Source of the DNA: VSJD01 sp041653875 | GTDB lineage: Bacteria > Verrucomicrobiota > Kiritimatiellia > JAAZAB01 | Direction: 5' to 3' | Assembly (NCBI GenBank): GCA_041653875.1 | Contig: JBAZEM010000014.1 | Coordinates: forward strand, 1-64,000 | Length of the DNA: 64,000 nt | In this document: one piece after another, positions 7,338-15,351 of the stretch | Position numbering within the stretch: position 1 is the stretch's first letter | How the letters are laid out: the number at the start of each line of letters is the position of its first letter | Notes under the pieces: model-generated | Told to the model about the DNA's origin: nothing | Seen by the model: only the letters and a program-made list of their open reading frames with translations | Database searches by the model: none | Position numbers and translations under genes: made by a program

Positions 7338-8809
7338 AACACCGCTTCGCATTCAAGTGCTGGCTGACGGGGCTCGGCGTGTGGGTCGCGCTCGGACTCT
7401 CGGCGCTCATGGTTCTCATGGTGAATTACCTTGCCGGCCGTCATCCGTTCCGGTTCGACGTCAGCCGCGCGCGGCATTACGCCCTGACCGCGGAAACCAA
7501 GAGCCTGCTGGACCGTCTGCCGGCGGATATTCGGGTCGTTGTTTTTATGAGCGCCGAGCAGGAGCTATATAGCGACGTGCAAAGTCTGCTCCGGGAATAT
7601 GCGTATGCGTCGGCGCGCTTGCGCATCGAATATGTGGACCCCCATCGCGACATGGTCCGCAGCAAGGAGCTGGCTCTGCAATACGACCTGCGCGAGCCGA
7701 ATCTGATCGTGCTCGATGCCGGGGTCCGGCGCCGCATCGTGCCGGTGACGGACCTGGCCGACTACGATTATACGCCGACACTTGCCGGCCGCGCCAAGGT
7801 GCTACGGCGGTTTTGCGGCGAACAGGCGCTTTCGACCGCGCTCCAGGGCCTTTCGCAGACCCGCAAACCCGTGGTCTATTTTCTTGCGGGCCACGGCGAG
7901 CGCCAGACGGACAATTTCGATCCCTACACGGGTTATTCCGTCATTGCCCGCATTATGGAGAAAAACAACCTGGAGGTTAAGCCGCTGAGTTTCAGCGGCG
8001 TCAGCGCCGTGCCCGCCGACGGCGACGCCCTGATCGTTGCCGGCCCGACCAAACGGCTGACGCATCCGGAAGTCGAAATGATCAAGGCTTACCTGAATAA
8101 TCACGGGCGTTTGTTGTTGCTGGCGGATCCCGGCCTGGATTCCGGGCTGGAGGAAATGCTCGAACTCTGGGGCGTGCGCGTGGGATCGGATCGCGTGGTG
8201 AGCTCGTCCACAGCCGGCCGGCAATTGCTGGCGACATCCTACGGGGAGCATCCCATCACCGCGCGGCTGAAAAATGTTACCACCATTTTCACCATGCCCC
8301 GCTCGGTCCAGCCGCTCGTGGGAATCCCCGGCCGGGATCGGACAGGCAACGCTACCGCGGACAAACCGGCGGATAAGCCGCGCGTCACCATCCTGGCCTC
8401 GAGCGGCGACCAGGGCTGGGCGGAGCTTTCAGTCAACCAGAATCCGCCCAAATTCGATCCCGGGGTGGACCAGGCCGGGCCGGTGCCGGTGGCGGTGGCT
8501 GTCGAAAAAGGGCCTGTGTCCGGCATGGAAGTGGAGCTTCCGCCTACGCGCCTGGTGGTCGTTGGCGATTCGGTGTTGGTTTCGAACGGCGCCTTGCTGG
8601 GTGGCTATAATCCCGATTTCTTCATGAATGCCCTGAATTGGCTGCTGGAACGCAATGAGACGTTTACGATCGCGCCCCGTGAGCCTATGACGATCCAAGT
8701 GGCCTTGGACCGGGGCCATTTGCGCCGGCTTTCGGCGCTGGTGGTGGCGGGCGTGCCGGGGTTGGCGGTCCTGCTGGGAATTATGGTCTGGGCCCGGCGG
8801 CGAAGATAG
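7334..8809 (+). CDS. GldG-like ABC transporter auxiliary protein
   Basis: A 491-residue protein with one N-terminal membrane helix (about 15-34), a large extracytoplasmic region and one C-terminal helix (about 465-487) followed by RRRR. The region after the first helix (FDVSRARHYALTAETKSLLD, then VVVFMS) matches the start of the GldG / ABC_transp_aux (IFT52-like) fold. The ELYSDVQSLLREYAYAS and VYFLAGHGER segments are typical too. The start overlaps the permease stop by 4 bp, so the proteins are probably made in fixed ratio. A repeat module follows directly after the stop codon. Confidence 0.88.
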   Translation: MKHRFAFKCWLTGLGVWVALGLSALMVLMVNYLAGRHPFRFDVSRARHYALTAETKSLLDRLPADIRVVVFMSAEQELYSDVQSLLREYAYASARLRIEYVDPHRDMVRSKELALQYDLREPNLIVLDAGVRRRIVPVTDLADYDYTPTLAGRAKVLRRFCGEQALSTALQGLSQTRKPVVYFLAGHGERQTDNFDPYTGYSVIARIMEKNNLEVKPLSFSGVSAVPADGDALIVAGPTKRLTHPEVEMIKAYLNNHGRLLLLADPGLDSGLEEMLELWGVRVGSDRVVSSSTAGRQLLATSYGEHPITARLKNVTTIFTMPRSVQPLVGIPGRDRTGNATADKPADKPRVTILASSGDQGWAELSVNQNPPKFDPGVDQAGPVPVAVAVEKGPVSGMEVELPPTRLVVVGDSVLVSNGALLGGYNPDFFMNALNWLLERNETFTIAPREPMTIQVALDRGHLRRLSALVVAGVPGLAVLLGIMVWARRRR

Positions 8810-8812
8810 GAT

Positions 8813-9105
8813 TACTCAATGTACAGGAATTTTCCGCCATTGGCGGATCCGCCTCTGGCGGACAATTCGGGTAGAGCCGGTTTTTCCTCCAGAGGCGGAT
8901 CCGCTTTTGGCGGAATACCGGCTATCCTGTCCGAAGATAGCCGACATAAAGTCGGCTCTACATGAAAAAGTCGCCGCCATTGGCGGCCTAATTAAATGTA
9001 TAGGAAATCCAAACCCGCCGGGTCAGGGGATCCGGCCTACAATACTGTAGGCCCGGTGCCCTCACCGGGCGTTATGAAAAAGCCGCCCCGCTGCGGGGCC
9101 TAACT
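8813..9105. repeat. Two modular hairpin repeats between the GldG-like and DUF4340 genes
   Basis: Module 1 (about 8817-8988) has head atgtacaggaatttt, branched cargo (8871-8961; outer stem gtagagcc/ggctctac) and tail hairpin gccgccattggcggc. Module 2 (about 8989-9103) has head atgtataggaaa, cargo of the cccgccgggtcaggg / cccggtgccctcaccgggc type, and tail hairpin gccccgctgcggggc. The whole gap is repeat. The downstream ATG at 9112 is only 9 bp after the last tail, so the repeat transcript would form most of the leader of the DUF4340 gene if the operon is co-transcribed. Confidence 0.9.
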
Positions 9106-9111
9106 TGAGCC

Positions 9112-10950
9112 ATGCATAGTCGAACCACATTTTTTTTGCTGATTTTGACGCTGCTTCTGGGCGCATTTATCGCCATTGTGGAGTGGGGCGCGAAAGACGA
9201 GGATGAGCGGGATCGGCCGAGTCCGCGGCTCCTTGATATCGAACCGGAAAACGTCACTTATTGGTCTTTCTCCCGGGACGCCTTGTTCGTGGCGTGCGCG
9301 AATGAGCAAGGCCAGTGGCTGATTCATAAACCGGTGGAGGCGCGCGCCGACAGCATCAAGCTCAATCACATGCTGGCCGTCATGGCTAAATTGCCGCGCG
9401 GGGAAGTTGTGACGGCCGCCCAGCGCGCCAGCCGCGCGCTCTCCCTGGACGATTACGGATTGGCCAAGCCCCTGGCCCGCATGGTCCTGGGCGATGCGGA
9501 TCGTCGTTATGCGCTCGCCGTCGGCGGACTATCGCCGATGAAGGACGCGGTCTATGTGCAGGTGGACAATTCCGATGACGTCATCGCCACCGCGACGAAC
9601 CTGCTGGACGTCATTCCCCGCGCGGCGGCCGATCTCCGCGATCCCTACCTTCTGGCCGGCGCGCCCGCCTATGTGCAAGGCCTCGCCATCAAGCGCCTGG
9701 GCGGCCCGCTCGTCGAGATTGTCCGGGAAGGCGCGGAATGGATCATCCATAAACCCATTACGGCCCGCGCCGACTTCTTCAAGGTTTCCAGTCTTCTGGA
9801 AAGGCTCTTCAATCTCCAGATTCAGCAATTCGTGGCCGAGCGCTTGGTCGATCCGGCCATCTATGGTTTGAGCGATGACGAAACGATTCTGCAATTCAAC
9901 ATCTGGAAGGATGAGGAAAAAAACGGCGTTAAATTGTGTTTTGGCAATCGGACCGACGAAAAAGGCGATTCGATCTATGCCGCCTACCGCGGAACCGGTT
10001 CGGTATTTGCCGTCCGGAGGGATCAGGTTGACGCTTTGAAAGTGGGCGTCGGCGATCTCCGCGATTCGCGGCTTTATTTCATGGCGGCGAGCGCCATCGC
10101 CTGGATTCGGGTCGAAGAAGGCGAAAAAGCGTTACAGCTCCAGAAGGCCGCGTCCGGCCTCTGGCAGGTGACGGCGCCCGCGCAATGGAAGGCGGATACC
10201 CGCATCGTGGAAGATCTGATCGACCGCCTGAATGCCTTGCGCATCGAGGGATTTCTGAACAGCACCAATCTCCCGGAACTGGGCTTGGATCCGCCCGCCC
10301 GTGTGATTCGCATGGCCGATGCCGTGCCGGTCATGAATATCGGTACGCAGGGCGTGGCCGGCGCGGCGGCACCCGCGCTTCAGCCCGCGGGCGCGCTGCC
10401 GGCCGGCCGGACGCTGGCCATGAGCCGGCCTCTGCCGGGCAGGGAATATATTTATGCCAAGTTCGAGGATGAGGACCAGATCTACCAACTTTCGGTGGCG
10501 GCGGCGGTTACCCTGGCGCTCGATCCGGTCGCCTATCGCGACAGCGTGGCGCTGGCCTTGGACCCCGCGTCCGTTACGAAGATCGTGCTCCGTAAAAAGG
10601 ACATTGCGCAGGCTGTGACGCGGGAAAGAACCGGGCCGTGGGTTCCGGCGGCGCCATCCATTGGGCCTGTCAATTTGGCGGTCATTACAACCTTATTGGA
10701 AAAGATGACGACCTTGCGCGCCGCGCGCTTCGAGCGCTCGGAGCGCAACGATCTCGGCATCTATGGATTGAAAAACCCGCGTGCTTCTTTAACCTTTATT
10801 CTGAGCGGTCAGGAAGACATTCAAAAAACCCTCGTCCTGGGGGAAGCTTCCGAGGACCAGGGCGTGTATGCAACCGTGCAGGGGCAGGAGGTGGTGTTCA
10901 TTCTTCCCAAAGCGCTGGCCGACCAGCTCCTGCAGGATATAACCCGGTGA
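9112..10950 (+). CDS. DUF4340 domain-containing envelope protein
   Basis: A 612-residue protein with an N-terminal membrane anchor (about 5-24) and a long extracytoplasmic region. The pattern 'hydrophobic-W-xx-xKPxxARAD-xx(I/F)K-xxxLL-xx-L' occurs near 65-100 and 205-240. Related forms near 335-375 and 480-540 suggest at least four copies of the DUF4340 beta-rich module. DUF4340 proteins commonly sit behind GldF/GldG-type ABC genes. The module is thought to be an accessory envelope domain, but its biochemistry is unknown. It is 4 bp upstream of the AsmA-like gene, and its start directly follows a modular repeat. Confidence 0.85.
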   Translation: MHSRTTFFLLILTLLLGAFIAIVEWGAKDEDERDRPSPRLLDIEPENVTYWSFSRDALFVACANEQGQWLIHKPVEARADSIKLNHMLAVMAKLPRGEVVTAAQRASRALSLDDYGLAKPLARMVLGDADRRYALAVGGLSPMKDAVYVQVDNSDDVIATATNLLDVIPRAAADLRDPYLLAGAPAYVQGLAIKRLGGPLVEIVREGAEWIIHKPITARADFFKVSSLLERLFNLQIQQFVAERLVDPAIYGLSDDETILQFNIWKDEEKNGVKLCFGNRTDEKGDSIYAAYRGTGSVFAVRRDQVDALKVGVGDLRDSRLYFMAASAIAWIRVEEGEKALQLQKAASGLWQVTAPAQWKADTRIVEDLIDRLNALRIEGFLNSTNLPELGLDPPARVIRMADAVPVMNIGTQGVAGAAAPALQPAGALPAGRTLAMSRPLPGREYIYAKFEDEDQIYQLSVAAAVTLALDPVAYRDSVALALDPASVTKIVLRKKDIAQAVTRERTGPWVPAAPSIGPVNLAVITTLLEKMTTLRAARFERSERNDLGIYGLKNPRASLTFILSGQEDIQKTLVLGEASEDQGVYATVQGQEVVFILPKALADQLLQDITR

Positions 10951-10954
10951 AGGC

Positions 10955-13192
10955 ATGATTCTGCGCAAAATCAAATACGGCGCGTTTATCTTTTTTGTCG
11001 CGGCGCTTGTGGCCGTGCTCTATTTAAGCCTCATCGGCCTGCCGGATGTTGTGGCGCGCAACATCGAGAAACGATTACAGCTCGGCGATCTGGTGGTCAC
11101 GCTGGAGAAGGTGAAGCTGGGGGTTTTCGAGGGCATTATCGCGACGCGCGTCCGTTGTCACCGCAAGGGCGATATCGGCGTTCCCCTGCTCGACGCCGAA
11201 AGAATCGTTTTGCGCCTCCAGCCCTGGGCCTGGTTAATGGGCCAAAACGGCGTCTCCGGCGTGGTCATCAAGAACGGCGTGGTGTCCGTGCCGATTAAAA
11301 GCGCGGCGACGAACGATGTGTTGCCCCGGGTGGAACGGTTTAACCTCCAGGTATTGTTTGCGCGGGTCGCCTGGGATACCGGCCGCTCCGCGAACGGGGC
11401 GAATGGCGCGGAGGGCGCCACGCTTCTGCGGGTGGAGGAGTGTGCCGCCCGAATGCCCGGGATCAAACTGACCGGGCGCGGCGAACTGGTTTTGCCGCGC
11501 GAGGACAATAAGCCGGCCGGGGCGGCGGCGGGCGGCGAAAAGAAAAATAAAGTCAGCTTGGTGAAATTGTTGACCGCCTGGGATCGGTGCGGGCTGAGCA
11601 CGAACGGCAGCGGCGTCGTGAATGTGGATGTGACTTGCTCCCTGAATCCCGCCGATATGAATGCGCTGGATGTCAAGGTCCAGGCGGATGCGCGGCGCAC
11701 TTGCATTCGAAAGACGGTGCTCGGCGCCTGGTGTCTCAAGCTGAATATGAAAGGCGCCGGCGGCGAAGGCGTCTTGGATTTGGTCGATGCCGATATCGAG
11801 GGCGCCCCGGTGGCGAAGGTTAACGGCCGGTTTCGCTTCGATGAGCAGAACTTCGTTCTCCAGTCGTTGGATGCCACCGTGGGCCAAAATCGTTGGCGCG
11901 GCGCACTGCATCTCTCCGGCGCGTATGATTGGAAAGCCCGGCAGTGTCAGGGCGCGATTACAACGGCATTCAATCCCAATGCCTTGTTGCCCATGCTGTA
12001 TGCCCTGAATTTACCCCAGGCCTTCGTGATCGAGTGGTTCCAGTTCGAGGATCAGCCCCCGGCCGGAAAGGCCGATTTTAAGTTTACCGTGGGGACCAAT
12101 TGGATGTTCCACCTGAATGGCCGTGCCCAGGGGGACAATTGCCAGTACCATGGGGTTACCAACCTGCTGATGAAATCGGACCTGGTTATAGATTTTTCGC
12201 CCACCAACGCCTGGATGACGCTCACGCCCCTGCTGGCGGTGCGCGAGGAAGGCACAGTCCAGGGCGGCGCCTGCCTGGATTTTAACCGGGAGACCGTTCG
12301 TTTTAACGGTCTTTCCACGGCCGATCCGCAAGCGGTGGCCAGGATGCTCGCCCCGTTCATTGCGAACGTGGTGGGCCAATTCCGGTTTGAAGGACCGGCC
12401 AAGGTGGCCGCTTGGGGAACTGCCGGCTACAGTGATTTGGCGCCCAACGATATGGATATCGAGGTTGACAGTCAGCGTTCCGGCTGGAAACAATTCATCA
12501 TGGATCGCTGTTCCCTTAATTTGCGCGTGGTGGAAGATACCGCCTATATCAACGATGTGCAGGCCGATTTTTGCCGGGGACTTGTCCGTGGGTCAGGCGA
12601 GGTGTACCCCGTGTCGAACGCGACCAATCTGCGCTACCGGCTCCAGGGCAATGCGCGCGAGGTGAATTTTCAGATGCTGACGCGCAACCTGACCGGCCAG
12701 GCGACGGACCAGTTCCATGGCTCGCTTGCGGGGCAGTTGGAGCTTGAGGGCTTTCTGAACGATCCCGGCGGTCGGACGGCCACGGGTCATGGGCGGGTCG
12801 AGATTAGCGCCGGCCGCCTTTTCCAGTTTCCGCTGTTCGGGGGGCTGACCGAGTTCCTGGGACATATTGTGCCGGGACTCAGCCTGGCTTTGCGGCAGAC
12901 CGACGCGCGCGCGTCCTTCGTGATCAAGGATGGCAAGGTTCATTCGAACGACGTCATCATCGAAGGCGAGATCATTACGCTCACGTGCAGTGGCGACTAT
13001 TACTTGAACGGCGACCTGGATTTCGCGGTGCAGGTTAAACTGCTCAAGAAAAACACGCTATTGGGCGGCATTCTTCAGATCGCCATGATGCCCGTCACCA
13101 AGATGTTGGAATTCCGCCTGACGGGCACAGCCAAGGACCCCCGTTGGCGCCCGGCCTACCTTCCCAAGGAAATGTTCTTCATCTTCGACTGA
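10955..13192 (+). CDS. AsmA-like protein (YhdP/TamB-type C-terminal domain)
   Basis: A 745-residue protein with an N-terminal membrane anchor (about 8-28: FIFFVAALVAVLYLSLIGLP) and then a very long periplasmic beta-rich region. The C-terminal 150 residues match the AsmA-2/YhdP pattern: a filament-like LRYRLQGNAREVNF repeat, GRVEISAGRLFQFPLFGGLT, then LLKKNTLLGGILQIAMMP and TGTAKDPRWRP. AsmA-like proteins bridge the inner and outer membranes and are implicated in lipid transport. Its place at the end of the ABC-GldG-DUF4340 unit suggests the unit works in envelope assembly. No terminator is evident beyond the inverted repeat that follows. Confidence 0.88.
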   Translation: MILRKIKYGAFIFFVAALVAVLYLSLIGLPDVVARNIEKRLQLGDLVVTLEKVKLGVFEGIIATRVRCHRKGDIGVPLLDAERIVLRLQPWAWLMGQNGVSGVVIKNGVVSVPIKSAATNDVLPRVERFNLQVLFARVAWDTGRSANGANGAEGATLLRVEECAARMPGIKLTGRGELVLPREDNKPAGAAAGGEKKNKVSLVKLLTAWDRCGLSTNGSGVVNVDVTCSLNPADMNALDVKVQADARRTCIRKTVLGAWCLKLNMKGAGGEGVLDLVDADIEGAPVAKVNGRFRFDEQNFVLQSLDATVGQNRWRGALHLSGAYDWKARQCQGAITTAFNPNALLPMLYALNLPQAFVIEWFQFEDQPPAGKADFKFTVGTNWMFHLNGRAQGDNCQYHGVTNLLMKSDLVIDFSPTNAWMTLTPLLAVREEGTVQGGACLDFNRETVRFNGLSTADPQAVARMLAPFIANVVGQFRFEGPAKVAAWGTAGYSDLAPNDMDIEVDSQRSGWKQFIMDRCSLNLRVVEDTAYINDVQADFCRGLVRGSGEVYPVSNATNLRYRLQGNAREVNFQMLTRNLTGQATDQFHGSLAGQLELEGFLNDPGGRTATGHGRVEISAGRLFQFPLFGGLTEFLGHIVPGLSLALRQTDARASFVIKDGKVHSNDVIIEGEIITLTCSGDYYLNGDLDFAVQVKLLKKNTLLGGILQIAMMPVTKMLEFRLTGTAKDPRWRPAYLPKEMFFIFD

Positions 13193-13195
13193 ACC

Positions 13196-13378
13196 TGCAA
13201 CCTAAAGATTTTTAACTACGAAACACGCAAAACACACGAAAGTTTAAAACAAATAAATTACTCGGTGTATTCTCTGTATCCATTTCGTGTATTTCGCGTG
13301 TTTCGTAGTTAATCCTCTCTTGCTCTTGCTTTTTTAACATCTTGTTTTTCTTAGCTGTTCCTGATGTGTCAGGTACTA
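13196..13378. repeat. Inverted repeat of 'cgaaacacac' words, copy 2
   Basis: Same family and orientation as 5331-5516. The left arm is about 13218-13242 (cgaaacacgcaaaacacacg) and the right arm about 13283-13310 (ttcgtgtatttcgcgtgttt). Outer parts are shared with copy 1 (gcaacctaaagattttt, and gttcctgatgtgtcaggta at the right end). It lies between the convergent ends of the AsmA-like gene and the GH109-like gene, where a terminator is expected. Confidence 0.85.
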
Positions 13379-13418
13379 TCTACTCCCATACGCCCAAACT
13401 CCCACACGCTACTGTCGT

Positions 13419-14714
13419 TCAGGCCAGCGGCGCCGATCCGGTCTGACGCCAGTTCCCGCGCGTAAAATCGGGGAACGGCAATGGCAGGTTGTCCCATGCC
13501 ACGGAAATGTCGGAAAGCGGTCCCGGCGCGCTCCAGGCGGCGGCGTCATAAACGTTCAGGTCCGGCGGCAACCCCCGGCGATAGGTCTGCACCAGGCGGT
13601 AGTTCATGATATAGTCCATGCCGCCGTGGCCGCCCAGCTTGAGCGCCTGGGCGCCGTGTTTTTTCCAAAGGGGATGCTCGTAGGCGTCCTCGATCGTGTC
13701 ATAAGAATACCAATCGTGTTTTTTCTGGCCGTCGAAAAAGACACGGGGCGGATAGTCGCTAAAGATGCCTTTGGTGCCTTGAATCAGGTTTAGGCGGCTG
13801 TAAGGCCGGGGCGTGACGACGTCGTGTTGCAACATGATCGTGCGGCCATTCGCGGTCTGGATCAGCGAGGTGTTCATGTCGCCGCAGGTGTATTTTTCCA
13901 GGCGCCGGGGATCGGCGGCGCTCAGGGTGGCGTCGCGATATTCCGATAGCGCCGCCTCCCGACTGCTCATCGAGACCAGCCGGGCAAAGCGGTCGCCATG
14001 ATGGATATCCATATACCAAGCCACCGGTCCCAGTCCGTGGGTGGGATAAAGGTTGCCGTTGCGAGTCATGTGCGGCTTGCGCCGCCAGAGTCCTTCGCTC
14101 TGCGACGCCACCAGTTCCGAGCGCAGATCGTGAATATAGGCCGCCTCGCCGTGGGTGAGCGTCCCAAAACGCCCCTTACGGACCAGATTAAGCACCGTCA
14201 GTTCCTGTTTGCCGTAGCAGCAGTTTTCCAGGATGACGCAATGCCGGCGGGTGCGTTCGGAAACGTTTACCAGGCGCCAACAGTCGGCCAGAGTGGTGGC
14301 GCAGGGCACTTCGACGGCGACGTGTTTGCCGCATTCCATGGCCTGCACCGCCTGGGACGTGTGTAACTCCCAAGGCGAACAGATATAAACCAAATCGACG
14401 TCCGAGCGCTCGCACAGGCTCTGCCAGTTCTTTTCCAGGGCGGGCGCAAGCTGTCCCGCCTGCGTCACTTTTTCCTTGGCCTTGAGCATCGCCTCTTCCC
14501 GCGGATCGCTGATGGCCACAGCCCGCGCCCCCTTAATCGCCAGGATATCGTGCAACTGGTTCGCGCCGCGGTTGCCCATTCCGATGAAGCCGAATCGAAC
14601 CAGATCCCGCTTTTCAAACGGCACATTCATCATGGTCTTGCCCTGTGCCGGCGGGATCGCCTTGACATATGCCAGAGCCTCTTTCGCGCTCTTGCCGATT
14701 TCGTTAATTTTCAT
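13419..14714 (-). CDS. Gfo/Idh/MocA family protein, GH109-like glycosidase
   Basis: A 431-residue protein with an N-terminal Rossmann fold (FGFIGMGNRGANQ near residue 40). A run of segments is characteristic of GH109 (NAD-dependent alpha-N-acetylgalactosaminidase): HVAVEVPCATTLADCW, HCVILENCCYGKQELTVLN, AAYIHDLR and RNGNLYPTHGLGPVAWYMDI. GH109 enzymes use enzyme-bound NAD for a redox-assisted hydrolysis. No signal peptide or Tat motif is visible, whereas many GH109 proteins are exported; a cytoplasmic sugar oxidoreductase is the alternative. An in-frame ATG is also present near the conserved body (MMNVPFEKRDLVRFGF), so the first 27 residues are uncertain. It is divergent from the cupin gene. 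Confidence 0.85.
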   Translation of the reverse strand: MKINEIGKSAKEALAYVKAIPPAQGKTMMNVPFEKRDLVRFGFIGMGNRGANQLHDILAIKGARAVAISDPREEAMLKAKEKVTQAGQLAPALEKNWQSLCERSDVDLVYICSPWELHTSQAVQAMECGKHVAVEVPCATTLADCWRLVNVSERTRRHCVILENCCYGKQELTVLNLVRKGRFGTLTHGEAAYIHDLRSELVASQSEGLWRRKPHMTRNGNLYPTHGLGPVAWYMDIHHGDRFARLVSMSSREAALSEYRDATLSAADPRRLEKYTCGDMNTSLIQTANGRTIMLQHDVVTPRPYSRLNLIQGTKGIFSDYPPRVFFDGQKKHDWYSYDTIEDAYEHPLWKKHGAQALKLGGHGGMDYIMNYRLVQTYRRGLPPDLNVYDAAAWSAPGPLSDISVAWDNLPLPFPDFTRGNWRQTGSAPLA

Positions 14715-14840
14715 GATTCCCCAAAGGTTTAAATGTTTTTGGTCCTTTCATTACCGTATTTAAAAAACATACCATTTCCCGTCCGGGAGTCAACCTGTTT
14801 GGTCGCCAGATGCCATTTCGCTGGACGGGATTGGCGCAGC

Positions 14841-14868
14841 TTGCTATCGTCGAATCCATACGTATATT
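14841..14868 (+). promoter_or_regulatory. Candidate sigma70-type promoter for the cupin gene
   Basis: TTGCTA (14841-14846) and TATATT (14863-14868) are separated by 16 nt, matching 4/6 and 5/6 of the consensus. They lie about 40 nt upstream of the cupin start, in the divergent gap with the GH109-like gene. No experimental support; spacing and match are the only evidence. Confidence 0.4.
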
Positions 14869-14906
14869 CGTCAATCTTGCGCGTCGCAGGCATGGAAAGG
14901 AGCTAT

Positions 14907-15254
14907 ATGATCCGCAAAGCGTCTCAGATGGAAACGGAAGTGCGGAATATCCGCAACGGCATCGGCAACGTCACCGTGCAGCATTTGTTCAAGAAGGAAG
15001 AAATCGGCGCCCGCACACGGATGTGTGCGCGCCTGACCGTGCCGCCCGGCGCGAGCATCGGCATGCACAAGCATGAAAATGAGGATGAGCTGTTTGTCAT
15101 TACGCGCGGCATGGGCCTGATTGACGACGGCAAGACCAAGGTGCCTGTCCAGGCCGGCGACGCTACTTTGACCGGCAAGGGCGAATCCCATGCGGTCATT
15201 AACAACGGCCAGGAACCGTTGGAAATGATTGCCGTCATTATGCTGTACTCATGA
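14907..15254 (+). CDS. Small single-domain cupin protein
   Basis: A 115-residue cupin. The metal-binding motif 1 is visible as GMHKHENEDELFVITRG (His-x-His with downstream Glu). Motif 2 is GDATLTGKGESHAVINNG, with one His. Such small cupins bind sugars or small acids or act as isomerases; the substrate is not predictable here. The frame is open from 14733, but the ATG at 14907 has a good ribosome site (aaaggag, 5 nt upstream) and starts the conserved domain. The adjacent GH109-like and alcohol dehydrogenase genes suggest carbohydrate or alcohol metabolism. A word-type inverted repeat separates it from the dehydrogenase gene. Confidence 0.88.
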   Translation: MIRKASQMETEVRNIRNGIGNVTVQHLFKKEEIGARTRMCARLTVPPGASIGMHKHENEDELFVITRGMGLIDDGKTKVPVQAGDATLTGKGESHAVINNGQEPLEMIAVIMLYS

Positions 15255-15349
15255 AAGTTTGGGTGTGCGGGGGTATGGGTGTAGGGGAGTAAAAAGAGTT
15301 TGTTCCATACACCGATACTCCCATACTCCCCTACGCTCATACTTCCATA
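15252..15349. repeat. Inverted repeat of 'gtatgggtgtaggggag' words
   Basis: The left arm (15256-15290) is a G-rich run of words gggtgtgcgg, gggtatgggt, gtaggggagt. The right arm (15305-15349) is its C-rich counterpart (actcccatactcccctacgc). The arms match imperfectly, word by word. The right arm ends two bases before the alcohol dehydrogenase ATG and so occupies its ribosome-binding region. The same family recurs in front of the recombinase gene at 40228-40320. Confidence 0.8.
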
Positions 15350-15351
15350 TC

